From: Chloroflexota bacterium
GTDB lineage: Bacteria > Chloroflexota > Dehalococcoidia > UBA3495
Assembly (NCBI GenBank): GCA_022571575.1
Contig: JACZXN010000112.1
Location: 1-6,224 of the forward strand
Length of the DNA: 6,224 nt
Direction of reading: 5' to 3'
The stretch's first letter is position 1. Each line of letters opens with the position of its first letter. The position numbers and the translations under genes are program-made. This document shows positions 5,536-6,224 of this stretch, piece by piece. The notes beneath the pieces are model-generated. The model was not told where the DNA came from. It made no database searches and worked only from the letters and a program-made list of their open reading frames with translations.

Positions 5536-6224
5536 ATGTATCTGCATCCACGATTATTGGCTCTGGCCAAGGGCGTCAGGGGGCGCATCTTCCTGGCTGC
5601 TCTGGTCGGCATGCTGGCTGTCATCGCCGGAATAGCCCGGCTGTCAGTGGCCGCGGTCATCATCTTCAGGATCATCCATGAAGGGGCGGCGTTCTCGTCC
5701 CTGACCTGGCCCCTGGTGATCATGGCCGGTCTGATCGTCCTGCGGGGCGGGTTGCAATACCTCCAGGAGGTCATCAGCCACCACACCGCCAGCGTGGTCA
5801 AGGTGGCGCTGCGGGAACGGCTGTACCGGCATTGCCTGGCCCTGGGCCCCGGCTACTTCGACCAGAGCCGCACCGGCGACGTGCTGATGTCCCTGGCCGA
5901 GGGCGTGGAGCGGTTGGAGGCCTTCTTCGGCCGGTACCTGCCCCAGATGATCGTGGCGGCCCTGGCCCCGGTGTTGATCTTCGTGTTCATGGCCATCATC
6001 GACCTGCGGACCGGGTTGGTGTTCCTGGCCTTTGCTCTGTTGACCCTGGTCGTGCCCAACCTGTTCCACCGCTGGACCCGCAACAGCAGCATGGCCCGGA
6101 GGAATGCTTATGGGGCGTTGGGCGCCGACTTCCTGGACGCGGTGCAGGGGCTGCCCACGCTGAAGGCGTTCGGTCAGAGCAGGGCACGAGGTCAGTTGTT
6201 GGCCGAGCGGGCCAGGGCGCTGTT
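5536..6224 (+). CDS. ABC exporter half-transporter, CydD-like, N-terminal membrane domain (3' end outside window)
   Basis: The frame is open from ATG 5536 to the right edge (229 complete codons), so the ATP-binding domain is not seen. The visible part is the membrane domain of a type-I ABC exporter with hydrophobic segments at about 18-44, 57-77, 137-155 and 160-177. Motifs typical of CydD are present: the ALRERLYRHCLALGP coupling region, RTGDVL (112-117) followed by SLAEGVERLEAFFGRYLPQ, then FLDAVQGLPTLKAFGQS near the end. CydDC exports cysteine and glutathione to the outside of the inner membrane and supports cytochrome bd assembly in E. coli. Other fused exporters (lipid, peptide or drug) remain possible. 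It lies 12 bases after znuA and should be co-transcribed with zur and znuA. It is not a ZnuB-like permease, which has no such exporter coupling motifs and is encoded apart from its ATPase. Confidence 0.82.
   Translation, partial: MYLHPRLLALAKGVRGRIFLAALVGMLAVIAGIARLSVAAVIIFRIIHEGAAFSSLTWPLVIMAGLIVLRGGLQYLQEVISHHTASVVKVALRERLYRHCLALGPGYFDQSRTGDVLMSLAEGVERLEAFFGRYLPQMIVAALAPVLIFVFMAIIDLRTGLVFLAFALLTLVVPNLFHRWTRNSSMARRNAYGALGADFLDAVQGLPTLKAFGQSRARGQLLAERARAL

Noticed and set aside
5644..6069. Minus-strand frame rich in Gln, Gly and His opposite the CydD-like gene
   Set aside because: Antisense shadow; the + frame has membrane segments and CydD-type motifs.

Overview
The window is a GC-rich bacterial segment with every recognised gene on the + strand, packed with short gaps. 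The organism cannot be fixed from this sequence alone. A CoxL-like molybdenum hydroxylase, a VOC dioxygenase-like protein, a lipoprotein-type metal-binding protein and high-GC codon use would fit a free-living bacterium such as a Chloroflexota (Dehalococcoidia/SAR202-like) or other environmental lineage. That placement is a guess, not a result.

Left part (1-1301). The C-terminal third of a xanthine dehydrogenase/CoxL-type molybdopterin-binding subunit enters from the left edge and ends at 643. After a short gap holding a good -10 element and a clear Shine-Dalgarno, a small VOC-family metalloprotein follows (707-1183). Its 3' side carries a strong hairpin right after the stop codon and then a terminator-like stem with a T run at 1273-1301. 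The VOC gene is visibly less GC-rich than its neighbours.

Middle (1379-3857). A two-gene unit encodes an MFS transporter of the organophosphate:phosphate antiporter (GlpT/UhpT-like) type, retaining both substrate-site arginines, and, 31 bases later, a membrane-anchored alpha/beta hydrolase with a Cys-Asp-His triad. The transporter's substrate and the hydrolase's substrate are unknown.

Right part (3858-6224). A near-consensus sigma70 promoter (TTGACA, 16 bp, TGC-TAGAAT) is followed at once by an AT-rich cluster of inverted and direct repeats that looks like an operator. It drives a Fur-family regulator, then, with zero spacing, a ZnuA-like zinc-binding lipoprotein, then, after 12 bases, an ABC exporter half-molecule most like CydD that runs off the right edge. 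The regulator beside a zinc-type binding protein is most simply Zur, autoregulating a zinc-uptake operon. The odd part is that the gene after znuA is a CydD-like exporter and not the expected ZnuC ATPase or ZnuB permease. This is the most interesting arrangement in the window. No mobile element, CRISPR array, tRNA or rRNA was seen, and no gene-free stretch longer than 300 bases exists.
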